A DNA stretch of 64,000 nt, from assembly GCA_000711775.1 (NCBI GenBank), contig ARYC01002456.1, positions 1 to 64,000 of the forward strand, given 5' to 3'. Below, in pieces: positions 1 through 10,863 of the stretch. The stretch comes from Oxytricha trifallax. Lineage: Eukaryota > Ciliophora > Spirotrichea > Sporadotrichida > Oxytrichidae. The notes under the pieces were generated by a model. The model searched no databases and was not told where the DNA came from. It saw only the letters and a list, made by a program, of their open reading frames with translations. The first letter of the stretch is position 1. The number at the start of each line of letters is the position of its first letter. Both the position numbers and the translations under genes were made by a program.

Positions 1-240
1 TTGATGAAAGAGCGCAGCAAATTAAACAGAGAGAGAAAGTCTTATGTAAAACATGAATTGAGTAAGAGGCTCTTCAAAGATTTATAAAAGCCAGAAGAGA
101 TGACATAGATGCAGGAGCTGGCACTAAGAGAAGAAACATGGGCCCAAGCAAGCCTTAAGAGGAAGAAAAGAAAGAGAAGCCAAATCCCTTTACGGGCAAA
201 TTTGAAATGGGAACCTATTCATTCGTTTAAATCTAAAACT
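1..240 (+). CDS. possible second TBE reading frame, truncated by window edge
   Basis: Lysine-rich coding-like sequence convergent with the transposase and inside the same element. Frame 1 is open from position 1 to about 420 and reads KPEEMTQMQELALREE... ; frame 3 reads RRNMGPSKPQEEEKKEK then NPFTGKFEMGTYSFV but carries one TGA near 51. I cannot tell which frame is real. TBEs are known to carry additional 22 and 57 kDa frames besides the transposase; this may be the end of one of them. No domain recognised. Confidence 0.35.
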
Positions 241-288
241 TATTTATAAACACAAAATCTCCCTTCTCTTGCGCATACTTTTGCTTTA

Positions 289-1266
289 TCATCGCTGACT
301 CTTTTAGCAGCACTCTTAATAAAATCTACTGTATCTATCTTCAGTTCGTGCATCAGATGATAGAGCAGAAGTTTTTTGTAGTGGCCTTTTAATAGCCCAA
401 TATAGTTCAATTCCATTGAATTGAGGGCTATAAGGAACATTAAATACAGGTGTTATGTTTAGCTTTTCACATTCTCTCCTTGAGTCTTTAGTTTTATGAA
501 CTGATAAGTTATCAACAAACAGGATAATTTCTAATTCAGCATACTTATCTCTTAGCTATTGCAAAAATTTAATATATTATTCAGTCTTAATAGAGCGAGG
601 GTGGATAACATAAGTCTCAAGCCCACTATCTTCACTGATTCCACCAAGGATTGCATGAGTTTATACCTTAACCTTTTGATCATAAACTTCTATATTGCTG
701 TACCTCTTATACCAAGACCTCGATATGAAGGTATAAAACGTGAATACTGCCTCATCAGCATGTATGAACTTTATATTATGCTCTTAAGCCCTCTGCATTT
801 AATCGAATATATAATTTAAATTAGCCTAATAAAATGGAACATTAAAGTCAATCACTCTCTTAATGCGATTGACTGTCTTGTAAGATATACCATTCTTTTT
901 ATAGATATTAGCTATAGATTATGCAGAGATGTGTAGCTCAGGAAATTGGCGATGAAACATCACAGCCCTCTGACCCAGAGAGAAATGAGCCCAGTATTTT
1001 AGAGTCTTATCATTAATAAGATAATCGATATGATGCTACTAGAATTTTAAAGGTCTTTTAGGCTTAGAATTAAGATGCTATCTCTTTAATTTCAATGCTT
1101 ATAGACAGTGTGACCTAACTGTAGCAGGAGATTTATGGAGCAGTCTTGCAATAGATGTGTAATTTAGAATAGGTCTGAGTTGATCACTATAATCGTTACA
1201 TCCATAACGCAACTTAAACAATAAATCTATATATTCACTGTCATGAACTGATCCCAAACCTCGCAT
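289..1266 (-). CDS. TBE 42-kDa-type transposase, IS630/Tc1/mariner DDE
   Basis: Cuts and joins the TBE element; in Oxytricha, TBE transposases are also implicated in genome rearrangement (established). The frame is 325 codons with many in-frame TAA/TAG and no TGA until 289-291, so this copy looks intact. An N-terminal helix-turn-helix region (SIARLLHKSPATVRSHC, around residues 35-52) precedes a DDE_3 catalytic core: first D in IHADEAVF, second D in LFVDNLSVHK, and E in FNGIELYW, with 34 residues between the second D and the E (DD34E), preceded by VPYSPQ. The ATG at 1266 is the first in frame that gives a domain of normal length. About 325 aa fits the known 42 kDa TBE protein (slightly short). 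Family call is strong; assignment to a TBE class is not possible here. Confidence 0.9.
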
Positions 1267-1403
1267 ATTCTCACTTAAATTACTGATATTTAAACCATTA
1301 ACCCCTACATAAACCCTATTAAAACCCTATAAAGCATGCGTTAATAGTCTACTTTCATCAATCAAAAACTCAATCAAACAACTTCAGGGGTTTTGGGGTT
1401 TTG

Positions 1404-2054
1404 AATGAGATAGAGTGGTATCACCAAGTATCACCAATAGTAAACTCCAGCTACTTTTAATTTTTAATCGAACGAGCAACAAATTTTGTATAAGTTTCAA
1501 CAAAATTAACTGCCACGAATTACTAATTTAATAAGTTATTTTAAATGAAATTTTCACATATCATATGGACTCCTAAAATATAAGGATTGCTGGAGGTGGC
1601 CTACATCATTTTCCATAATCCAGAGATGAACCATCACATTTAAGATAACCTAATCAAACCCCTAAAGTTGTCTTGCTATTCAACTTATTATACAATATCA
1701 TATTGGGCTTATTTTTGATTTTACATATTGAATATTCTTATGTTTAAGCTTGAAAATGCTATTTTTAAATAAAATAAATATTTTTTATAAAAAGTAAATG
1801 ACACAAAAGTTATGTAAAATATTAAATTTAAAAGCTAGATAATTATCAATATAGGTATTAAAGAGAAATTTATATAATTCAAATGCTTAAATAGTATATA
1901 AAATTATTGTTTTTTATATTTTAATTTTAATAGTAAAATCTAATTTGTGAATAATAATTTTGATAGAAGGGCTTTGAATGCATATAGTTTATCTATATAT
2001 AATTTTGCTTTCTTTGGAAGATAACCATAAAGAAGAATTATTGGATTAGACGGC
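1404..2054. other. AT-rich spacer after the TBE
   Basis: Begins with AAT, the likely target-site duplication of the TBE, then about 650 bases of AT-rich sequence with no convincing frame. It must contain the promoter and 5' end of the RING-finger gene that starts at 2055. No telomere-addition signal was recognised. Confidence 0.5.
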
Positions 2055-3459
2055 ATGTTACGTTTGCCAGCGGATTCCATGGAGGATTTCATAGATCACA
2101 GTCCAAATTATTATATAACGTTTTTCTTATCTCTTTTTGTTACATCCAGTCGAGGATCTGATAATGATTCAGATATAGAAGAGGAAAGCAAATTTGACGA
2201 TTATGAAGCACTTATAAATCTTGATGAAGACGTCGTGTAAAGTGTCCCTAAAAAGTTAATTGAATAGCTCCCCACTTCGAAGTTTACAGAGGGTAATAAA
2301 GCCAATTTTTCAGAAGAAAATAAGTCCTGTACAATTTGTATGTGCTAATATGAAGTTGAAGAAATGTTCATGATTCTCCCTTGTTTTAAATAATCTTTGT
2401 TTGCCTCTCATTTCAATTTTAAGAAGTATTTTAGTTTTATTGTTTGCATAGATTCCACTCTGAGTGCATTAGAGAATGGTTTAGTCGTAGAAACACCTGC
2501 CCTAATTGCAAAGACCGTGTGTGCGACCATTTTGAAGAAGAACTAAAATCAATGCGCTAACCTAGACAGAGTCAAGTCCTCAATCTCATGCAAAACAGAC
2601 TACATCACCTTCAAAATAATCGCAATCGTGATCCAGATGACTTCTTTCCTAATGACAGCTTAGAATTGTACGAGGATCGTGGCGAAGAGGCTCTAGAAGA
2701 CGACTATCACATCAGATTTTCTGCCAATGATAACTCGGCAATACCTTCTATTAACTTTAATTTCAATAGATAGAGCTCTATTAATCACAGCTAATTTAGA
2801 CCAGAAATGTTCCTAAGATAGCCAAGAATTATTTGATTTGTAAATTAGCTTACTTTTATTATAAACTATACCATTCTTATATAGAATTGTGTATGATGAT
2901 TAAAACTAAAATAATGGCTTTCCATTTCGTAGAATGGAGGGTTTTAGACCAAGAGGATTCTAAATAAGAGACTTAATGTAATAATAGAGATATAATGATA
3001 TACAAAACAATAGTCACAATGACGATAACGGGAGTTTCAGCTACATGAACTCAATCAATGAAGGAAATATCGAAGAATTTGAACTTAATAATGCTTCATT
3101 TCCAAGAAGATAATAATCCAGTCATTAACCCTAAAAAAAATTTAATTTATAATTTCCCTCATTTTTTTAGACATTAACAGCAACCTTCATTGATAGCAGA
3201 CCCTTCTCAGATCCCATAATCAATATAAATGCAACAAGAACACGACCTTAATGAGATGTTAATAAACTTAAGAATGCGAATTGGCAGTTTCAATCGACAA
3301 GAAGATCCCATTCATAATGATGAGGATGAGGAAGAAGAGGAGTTGGACAATAGACTTATGAGTAATAATATGTTCAGGGATAGTGAGAGACGAATGTACC
3401 AATAGCACATGGATAATCAAAACCCACAAACTATTTAAAAAATATAATTAAAAAATTGA
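2055..3459 (+). CDS. RING-H2 finger protein (E3 ubiquitin ligase type), IES-interrupted
   Basis: Likely an E3 ligase that recruits an E2 through a RING-H2 finger. The finger is CTICMCQYEVEEMFMILPC joined to LHRFHSECIREWF and NTCPNCK (C3H2C3 spacing). The frame needs four excisions, each flanked by a direct repeat: CAGTC (2099/2147, 48 bp), TTGTTT (2381/2440, 59 bp, which splits the finger and restores LPCLHRFH), AGAAT (2825/2931, 106 bp, removes a TGA) and CATTAAC (3123/3172, 49 bp). After excision the frame runs to TGA 3457-3459 as an acidic, Q/N-rich tail with HNDEDEEEEELDN. MDS order is linear. Start ATG 2055 chosen as the first in frame. RING identity is firm; substrate unknown. The 48 bp insert keeps frame either way so is least certain. 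Confidence 0.85.
2381..2439 (+). other. IES splitting the RING finger, pointer TTGTTT
   Basis: TTGTTT occurs at 2381-2386 and 2440-2445. Removing one copy plus the 53 bases between turns CCC-TGT-TTT-then-noise into LPCLHRFHSECIREW, a textbook RING-H2 segment. No GT-AG intron gives the frame. This is one of the cleanest pointer cases in the window. Confidence 0.85.
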
Positions 3460-4491
3460 GTTTAACTGATAAAGAATTCAAAATAAAAGTTAAATTAAAA
3501 TCTGAGAGCCAATTATAATTTGAGTTAATTGATAAATATAAGATTTTCGAGAATGATATTATTTAAAAAAAAGTATACTTAAAATATTTATTATGTATCA
3601 GTTTAGTTCTTAAATTTAGATTCATGTTCAATAATGGTTTTTAATTATATTTATTAATTAAAACAAGAATTACAAATAAAGTTTCCAATTATAATAAAAT
3701 TAATTATGACTGCAATCTATATTGTTGATAATTATAAAAACTTGAATGATAAAAATAGTATAAAATTAATTCTAATATTTGTATAGATTTATTTGTATCT
3801 TGTAATATATGCGGATTCTATACTGAAATATAGTATTTACATTTTATTAAATTCTTATTTATAGTATTTGAATGGAAAAAACAAACACAAAATTACTATA
3901 ATGATATTGTTTATTGGATTATTTGAATGATGATGATCTTGATATTGATAGCAATAACAGTAGCAACCAATAAGCAAATGTTAATAGCTAATAACAAAGC
4001 AACTCAAATAACAATTGAAATTACTTGGCTGACTTGAAGCATCGAACACTTTATAAATTATAATCTTGAAAAATTTAATATTGTTCAAATAAATTAATTA
4101 TGAAATATAATGAGTTTAATAATTTACTTTGTGATGCATACAATCTTTTAAAAATAATAACAAGAAACTTTTATTTATAGACTCATGAGAATTATTAATT
4201 AAAGAAGATTCCTTTTAATGTTAATGGGAGAGAAAGATTTTATATTTATGTAAAATTTATAAAGGATCTAAATATAATTTTTTATTTTCTAATCAGATTT
4301 ATATATAAACTTGGCTTACAAAAAAAATTTTCTAAAAATTTACCGCAAATGGTTTACAATTACACGAATTAGTTTAAAAACCAGCAATAATAAATTCTAT
4401 TTATGCATAATTATACATTTGTCATAATTTCCACACTTTCACTAAATTATTATTAATTGAAGAATAATAAAATCAAAAATTATATATTTAA
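3460..4491. other. AT-rich spacer with a short Q/N-rich open piece
   Basis: Mostly very AT-rich. Around 3915-4019 a plus-strand frame reads YLNDDDLDIDSNNSSNQQAN and ends in a poly-N/Q stretch before TGA; its composition resembles real C-terminal coding segments elsewhere in the window, so it could be an orphan MDS or a final exon, but no start or neighbour frame was found. The rest shows nothing recognisable. Confidence 0.4.
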
Positions 4492-7400
4492 TCACAATTA
4501 ATACATCTATGTATTTGAAAAGCTTTGTTTATTATCATCCCCATATCCCCTTTATATTTATTTAGACTTTTTAGATTAGTGAACAACCAATCTCTTTAAA
4601 AATTTGCTTTTAGTGAGATTTTTCATAAGTTTATCCTGCTATATTTCAAATATTTTCTAACTCATATTTCCACCATTTTGGCTCTACCCCATTATACATT
4701 ATGTCATGTTTGTATCGTTTTATGTCTGATTTATCTGTAAATCTTTATTATAAAAATGTTAAGATTGTTTGAATTGAGTTGGCTGTAGAAGTTGAGAGTG
4801 TATAGACATTGTATTCTCAAATTAACTTCTGAAATTAAGATTATTTTGTGGTAATTTAATCTAAGATTTACTGTTTCGACCAACTATCTAAACTTTAGGT
4901 TTACTATAGTCTAATTAACTTTCATTCTTAAGTATTGATATTTCATGATTGTAACTTAGGTGAGTGTTTTTGTAGTTACTTTAAGTGTTTTATAGCTGAT
5001 TGTATTTGTGGGAAGTTTAATCAATTTTATGTTGAAAATCTGACGAAGACAGATTCTTATAAAAGCTTAGTATGCCTGTTCTTTGCTTTAAATTTGTTTG
5101 TTAATCTCTATTACTATGTTATTTTACTCTCACTCCACTCCTATAAGAGTCTAGTAACTTATTCTGACTCTGGGATGTTTACAATCTAGGTAACATTGCT
5201 GATTCTTTACTATCTGAAGTATCTCGTTTTATTGATTTGAGTGTCGAAGTTTGAGTGAAATTTGAAGGTGTAAGAATACTTCTCTACATTTAGTTTTTCA
5301 GTTTAATGTCTTATAATCCATTTGAAATTTGTTAACTTTCAGTGATTTTTTTAAGCTAATGATTTGCTTGTGTGAAGTTATTTATATCTTTATTCAACAT
5401 TGGCTAAGAGGAAGAGTTCCCTAAAGTTTTTTAAATATGTCGTTCTTTTACAGTTTACGCGTTGTGCTTTGAAATGTCTTATTAGTCCTGAAGCCTTTAT
5501 GGCTAAATTATAGTGGGATAATTAAATAATAAAATAAGATATAGTGCTGAAACCTCTAAATAGCTTTACTCTTTTTGTTCTCGCAAACAGATCTGTGAAT
5601 GACTCAGAATTTTACTCTAAAATAAAAAAAAATTAACCTTTATAAATTTATGTTTTAACTTACTCTTCCTTTCTACTTTCTCTTTGTACAAATGATTGAG
5701 CTGCCTCTATAAATCCTTAGCAAAACCTTAATATGTTGGAGTTTCATGCTTAAAAATAGCATCGATTTTCTTTTTGAAATCTTCTTAATTTTCATTGTTT
5801 AAATCATCATCTATTCCATTGTTTGGATCGTTAAGTGCGTTATATCCAAGAATTTTCTTTTTTGCATTCAGATTTTTATCATCATTAAGAATTAAAGATT
5901 ATTAATAAAATATCCAATATAAACCCTATAAAATGTTATTGATTGACTGGCCTTCTCTTAGATTTCAATAGGGATTTCTTAAAGCTCATCTCTAATTTCT
6001 TGAGCAATTCCTAAGCACTATTAGATATTCCAGGTAGCCCTCCGATTAATTTACTGCTATCTTAACTTCTCTCGATCTTCAATTTGTTCTTTTCGATCAT
6101 TTTCTGATAAAGTTGATTTTAGTCTCTACCTGGTTCTATAATCTCTAATATTTACTTAATTTTCAACAATTCTTCTCTTTTCCTGCCATGCCAATCTATA
6201 GGTAAATTCCATATAGATGGTCTCTTTTTCATAGAATGTATATCAACCTGGCAGAGAAGATTCAAATCTTATGAATTCCAAATTTTGAAGAAACCGTCCG
6301 AGGAGGCAGTAATAATTGAGTTTATGTCATTGTTGAATTATAGAAAATTTATGGGTTTTGAATGAGCTTTAGGAATCGTTTGTTCTATGTATTTGTCTAT
6401 ATCATCTGTTTTTACAAAGACCTTTCTATCCTTGGCTCTAAGTAAGGTTAAAATGAAAATTATATTATTACTTACTCCTTAAGAAGAGGATTAAACAAGC
6501 TTTAGCAGTTTTAGAAGTACTTTCTTTTGGGATTAAAAGACATTAAAGTCTGAGACACGTTTGTAATTTTTGGAACTTAAAATTCAAGTATAATTTCACT
6601 TATTAATAAGACTTATAAATTTCCTCGTTCATCCCCAATAATTAATTTGTATATGCCATCTTCATCTTAAACTGCCGTAGTTGAGGTAATATTCAATAAA
6701 TTACAGAAAATAATTCATCAATTATATTGAGAAATTTTAGAGATTGGTTTAGTCTAAATAAAAAGTGTACTGCAGTTTCTTAAAGACCTAATATTTATGC
6801 TTCAAGAATGATTTCAAACCCCAAAAGCATATTAATCCATCGTTTGCAATTGAAATCATTAAATCATAGGGTTATAAGAATATAATCGTAACGATTTCAC
6901 TTTCTTAGTGCAAAAGTATTGCTTCTAACTTTGATGATTCATAATCCCACAACTATAAAATAAAATTTACTCATTAAATGTTACGTTTATCAAGCCAGTC
7001 GAAGATCCAGTAGCAATTAAAGAATGATAAGAGCTAACTTAAAAGCAAGTAATGTCAATTTATTGATTGTTAAATGCCATTCTCAAAAATTAAAATTCTT
7101 CGTTATTTTCCTCATCATAACTTATCAAGTTCTTATTGTTATCAATAGCGAATAAAATTTTTTCCCCAGCCACTTTCTCGAACACAATTTCAGAAATATC
7201 ATTCTTTAAAGTTTAATTTCTGTAATATTCTTAAATCCCAAGATCATGCGCTTTCTTTTCATTTGCTTGATGCGGCGTTCTTATACTTTCTTCTTTTATC
7301 AACAGACAATTTCCAGCATTAAAACATTTCAAATTACCCTAAAAATGATTGTTACAATATTTAGATTCTTACCGAGGTATCTCCAACGTAGAACTTTCGT

Positions 7401-9253
7401 TAGGTGTCATCAAAAGTAAAATCAATAATTTCAATGCCATTTTCATGATCGACTATTTGATCCAAAACTTTTATCAATAGCCCAGTTTTAGCATCCAAGA
7501 TTCTAACATCATGCTTTGTGACCACATAAAATGACATATTATACTAATTCATGAAAACCTTCATTGGATAAATTTCATCTTTGTAAAATTTCCTCTGCTG
7601 CTATTCTTGCATTGAAGTATCGAAGAAAATAAACCTTTTGCCAAACCAAATGAATATATCACTTGTATTTGGTAATAAAAGAAGCCCATTAACTGGAGGT
7701 TTGTTACCTCTATAGGAATAATTAGTAAATTTATTAATCATTACTGTTAGGGAAAAATTGTTTGTTTGCATTCGAAAGTATAGACATCAAAGATTTTAAT
7801 CATCAACTTTTCATCAATACTCACTATTAGAGTTGTTTTAGGGAAGAATTTAGCATCAACCACAGGTTCGGAATGCCTATAAAAATTATTAATAGCTTTG
7901 AATTACCCTTTTAGCTTTCCAACGAATGGCTTATTTTAGGCAGTTTCAGGCGACCAAACATAAATTGATTGTTCATGACCCACACTTATGAAAAATCCGC
8001 CAAAATTACTTATGTAACTTAACTTTCTAATCCCAGTTTCATGTCCCTTTAATACAGTAATCAAGAATCTTTCAGAAATATTGTATAATCTGATAGTCCT
8101 ATCAAGAGACGCAGTAGCAATACAAAAATTAGGTATCTTAATCTCAACTAAGTCCATTATTTAATCGGTATGTCCACCAAACGAAAACATGTGAAAATTT
8201 GATTACTATTCTATCTCCTCGAATTTGCTAACATTCCATTAGTGTACTTTGTAATCCTTTCCTGCGGATAACCATATATCGTGATTTGGTAGGTACCAAA
8301 TTCCGTTTTGAATGCACGGAGTTTAAATGGCTCTCATAAATCTGAAAAATGCCGGATTCGTGTAATCAAAAATTTCAATATGACAATCACTAGTTAAGCA
8401 AGCCAACTAAAACAAAATAGTGAAGAATCAATAAACTTACAAGTGAATGTTTATCAGAAAAAGTCATGGCCATGGTGAATATCTTAGTTTTATTTGTATT
8501 AAGAGGAATTTTGTCTTTCTAATATCCATCTTTAGTATAAATTTTAATCTCTCTTTAAAGATTCTCAATAGTCAAGAATCCATTCAACTTCTCACTGTAC
8601 AAACTCTATTTTATTTCACTGCTATGAGTTACATGATCAAACTATGTTAAGCTATGATCGAAATGCCGATATTGTGATTGCGATAAAATAATGTGTGCTT
8701 TACTTTTTTGCTTTTTGCCTTTATTCCCTTAACCATTTAATGCCTCTTCATCGTCCTCATTTTCTGTGGTAAAGTCTTCTTCCTCGTCAAAATCTGGGTC
8801 CCCACCTCCATTTGGCATTTGAATCTCAAATGATTAATTATTCGTTACATTTTACTAAGTGATATCTTGGCTTCTGTTGCCGTCATTTTTCTTACTTTTA
8901 CCCCTCTTTAATTCGTCTTTGCCAGCTTTTCTAATCATAACAGAATCAATTATATACTGAGTGAATTCACTCCATTCCATATGCTTGTCGTCGTTTATGT
9001 CAACTTCAGAAAACAATTGAGTTAATCCTTGAACTATTTCAAATTTTTCATCTTCTTTAAATTCCAATACGCATAGCATCAACCTATTTTATAAAAATAA
9101 GAAATCCTAAAGCCGCTTCTAGTTAACTTACCATATAAAAGTTGATAGCTCTAAACCTTCTGGAAACGACTCAAATTCTTTCTTTAGAGCTTCAAGTTTT
9201 TTCTTATCTAAAAGCTGCATTAATTTGCTGCTATTTTATTGATGCTGATTCAT
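4492..9253 (-). CDS. EF-hand plus WD40-repeat protein with long S/Q-rich tail
   Basis: Large minus-strand gene. Exon 1 (MNQHQQNSSKLMQLLDKKKL...) is joined through a 48 bp GT-AG intron (9084-9131) to an EF-hand-like region (FSEVDINDDKHMEWSEF, a D-x-N-x-D calcium loop), then an acidic linker (GGGDPDFDEEEDF) and a run of WD repeats (for example ASLDRTIRLYNISERF, VLKGHETGIRKL, VGHEQSIYVW, LKGHSEPVVDAKFFP). The C-terminal about 400 residues are S/N/Q-rich and probably disordered, ending at TGA 4492-4494. A direct repeat TTACTCT (5612/5660) marks a 48 bp insert. Several further introns or IESs interrupt the WD region and were not all placed. EF-hand/WD40 fusions are common in ciliates and in axonemal proteins; function here is inferred only. 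Confidence 0.8.
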
Positions 9254-9571
9254 TTATGAAATGTAATATTATTATAAATCTAAATTAATGTCTTTCTTAT
9301 TTAAAAAATAAAGCAATTTATGAAGAATAATTTCAAAAAATTTGAGAATAATATCTAAAGATTATATTATAAATTCAATTTTGCATTAACTTTTGGATTT
9401 AATTATAATATTGAGTAAAATATTTGTTAAACCCAGAGAAATTTGTACATAAATTAATAGTATATTTAGAAAGACCAAATATTAAAAAAATATTTTATTA
9501 ATCTTTTTTAGTTTTTATATCTAACTACCTATGAATAATAATATTAAGTATAAATCTTAAAGATTATAAAT
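9254..9571. other. short AT-rich divergent promoter region
   Basis: About 320 bases between the EF-hand/WD40 gene (minus) and the CAP gene (plus); both start here. AT-rich, no specific motif recognised. Confidence 0.5.
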
Positions 9572-10359
9572 ATGGGTTGCTCATAAACAAGACCACCAAC
9601 TTACAACGTCATTCATGAATACACTCATGCCAAGCTGACTGTGCCAAACTCCACAGAGTATGAGAACGATTTCGAAAAGGAGGCATTCATGATGATTAAT
9701 CTCATCAGACATGAACCTAAGAAGTTTATTACTCATGTCAAATAGATTAAGAGTAAGTTTTAATGTAACAAAATTATGAAAACCAAGTCCCTTCACTAAT
9801 TTGAAATATTCATTTCTTGTTTTTTTTCAAATCTAAATTATTTCATTTTCTTTAAGAAACTCAAATCTAATCTTTCAATTTTAGACGACAAGTAGTACAA
9901 GGGCAAAAACTGGGCTAAGCTTATTGAAGAAATGAACAGCATCTAACACCCACTTCCATTCGTCACTCTTGATCAGGATGCTAACAGAGCTTGCAGACAA
10001 AACAATTCTGAGCTTCTTAAAGATCAAACTAAGGAGCCAGCTATCGGTGGAAACATGACCCATTAAACTAAAAAGCTTTTTACTAAGAACTTAATTTAAT
10101 ACTCTGCTAAGTTTATCAGTAGATCCTCGGATCACAAGCTAAAACTCCAAACGCTGAGGAATCAACAGTTTTCGGTTGGACAGGAACAGCCCATGAACTC
10201 GTTTTGCTCAACTTACTCCAGGAATTTGAGAAGACCAGCAAGCCAGCCCTCCTAGATCCCCTCACTACCAAAGTAGGCATGTCTTTCCAGGCTCACAAGA
10301 AAACTCAAAATCTCTTCCAAATCCTCTATGTCAAGTCAAACAGCAACAACATCGAATGA
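9572..10359 (+). CDS. CAP/SCP-domain protein with N-terminal MGCS
   Basis: Starts MGCSQTRPPTYNVIHEYTHA, a possible N-myristoylation/palmitoylation signal rather than a signal peptide. The segment EKEAFMMINLIRHEPKKFI matches the first helix of the CAP (SCP/TAPS) fold. A 132 bp GT-AG intron (9753-9884) joins KQIK to NDKQYKGKNWAKLIEEM. Near 10130 the frame slips: upstream reads ...KFISRSSDHK, downstream TPNAEESTVFGWTGTAHELVL to TGA 10357-10359. GATC occurs at 10112 and again 8 bases later; removing 8 bases restores one frame (FISRSQAKTPNAEES), so this could be a micro-IES, a sequencing slip, or a broken copy. Codon use is more GC-rich than its neighbours, as in well-expressed genes. Confidence 0.7.
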
Positions 10360-10863
10360 GGCCTAAGTTAATCATCAAATTATACTAACTTAATAATGCC
10401 TAAAATAAGTATAAATTTTTTTAATTTTATATTATGTTGTTTTTATAAAAAAAAGAGATTTAATTTTTTCCAAAAGAAATTGATAATTACTTTCAAACTA
10501 ACAAAAGTATACTTTAATCCTATAAAAATCTGCCTAATAATTCAATTGATAATAATTTATCAGAAAATCTATCTAATGAAGAATTTCTTCAATTATCGTG
10601 TATCGCTCCCATAGTTCGATCATTCGGAGATTATTAAAAATTAAATTATTTAAATCAAACAACTTGTAATTATAATTTATATAAATTGGGATTTATTCTA
10701 TAATTCAACTTTAAAGATTCTAATATATTATCAAACATTTTTCTGAAAAAGCCAGTTTAAGAATAGAAATTTATTGGATAAATTAGAAAATGTTTGGATT
10801 AATACCTACTATGGTGGCTTTTAAATTTTTATAAATTTTATTAATTAAATAGCATAAAATGAT
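10360..10863. other. AT-rich spacer
   Basis: About 500 bases of AT-rich sequence between the CAP gene and the channel gene. Short open frames are present but have random composition. It presumably holds the 3' end of one transcription unit and the promoter of the next. Confidence 0.5.

Larger units (their letters stand above)
1..1403 (-). mobile_element. TBE-like telomere-bearing transposon, right part
   Basis: The right portion of a Tc1/mariner-type element, cut by the window's left edge. Seen: the last 17 bases (1387-1403) are GGGGTTTTGGGGTTTTG, two hypotrich telomere repeats, immediately followed by AAT (1404-1406). Known: TBE elements of Oxytricha end in C4A4 telomere repeats inside about 78 bp inverted repeats, insert at ANT/AAT targets, and are germline-limited, being excised during macronuclear development. 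The subterminal stretch (about 1287-1345) holds several degenerate CCCTA/AACCCTA-like runs. A complete DDE transposase frame lies inside, pointing away from the end. I infer a TBE-family copy; the left end is outside the window so the matching inverted repeat cannot be checked. Confidence 0.88.
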
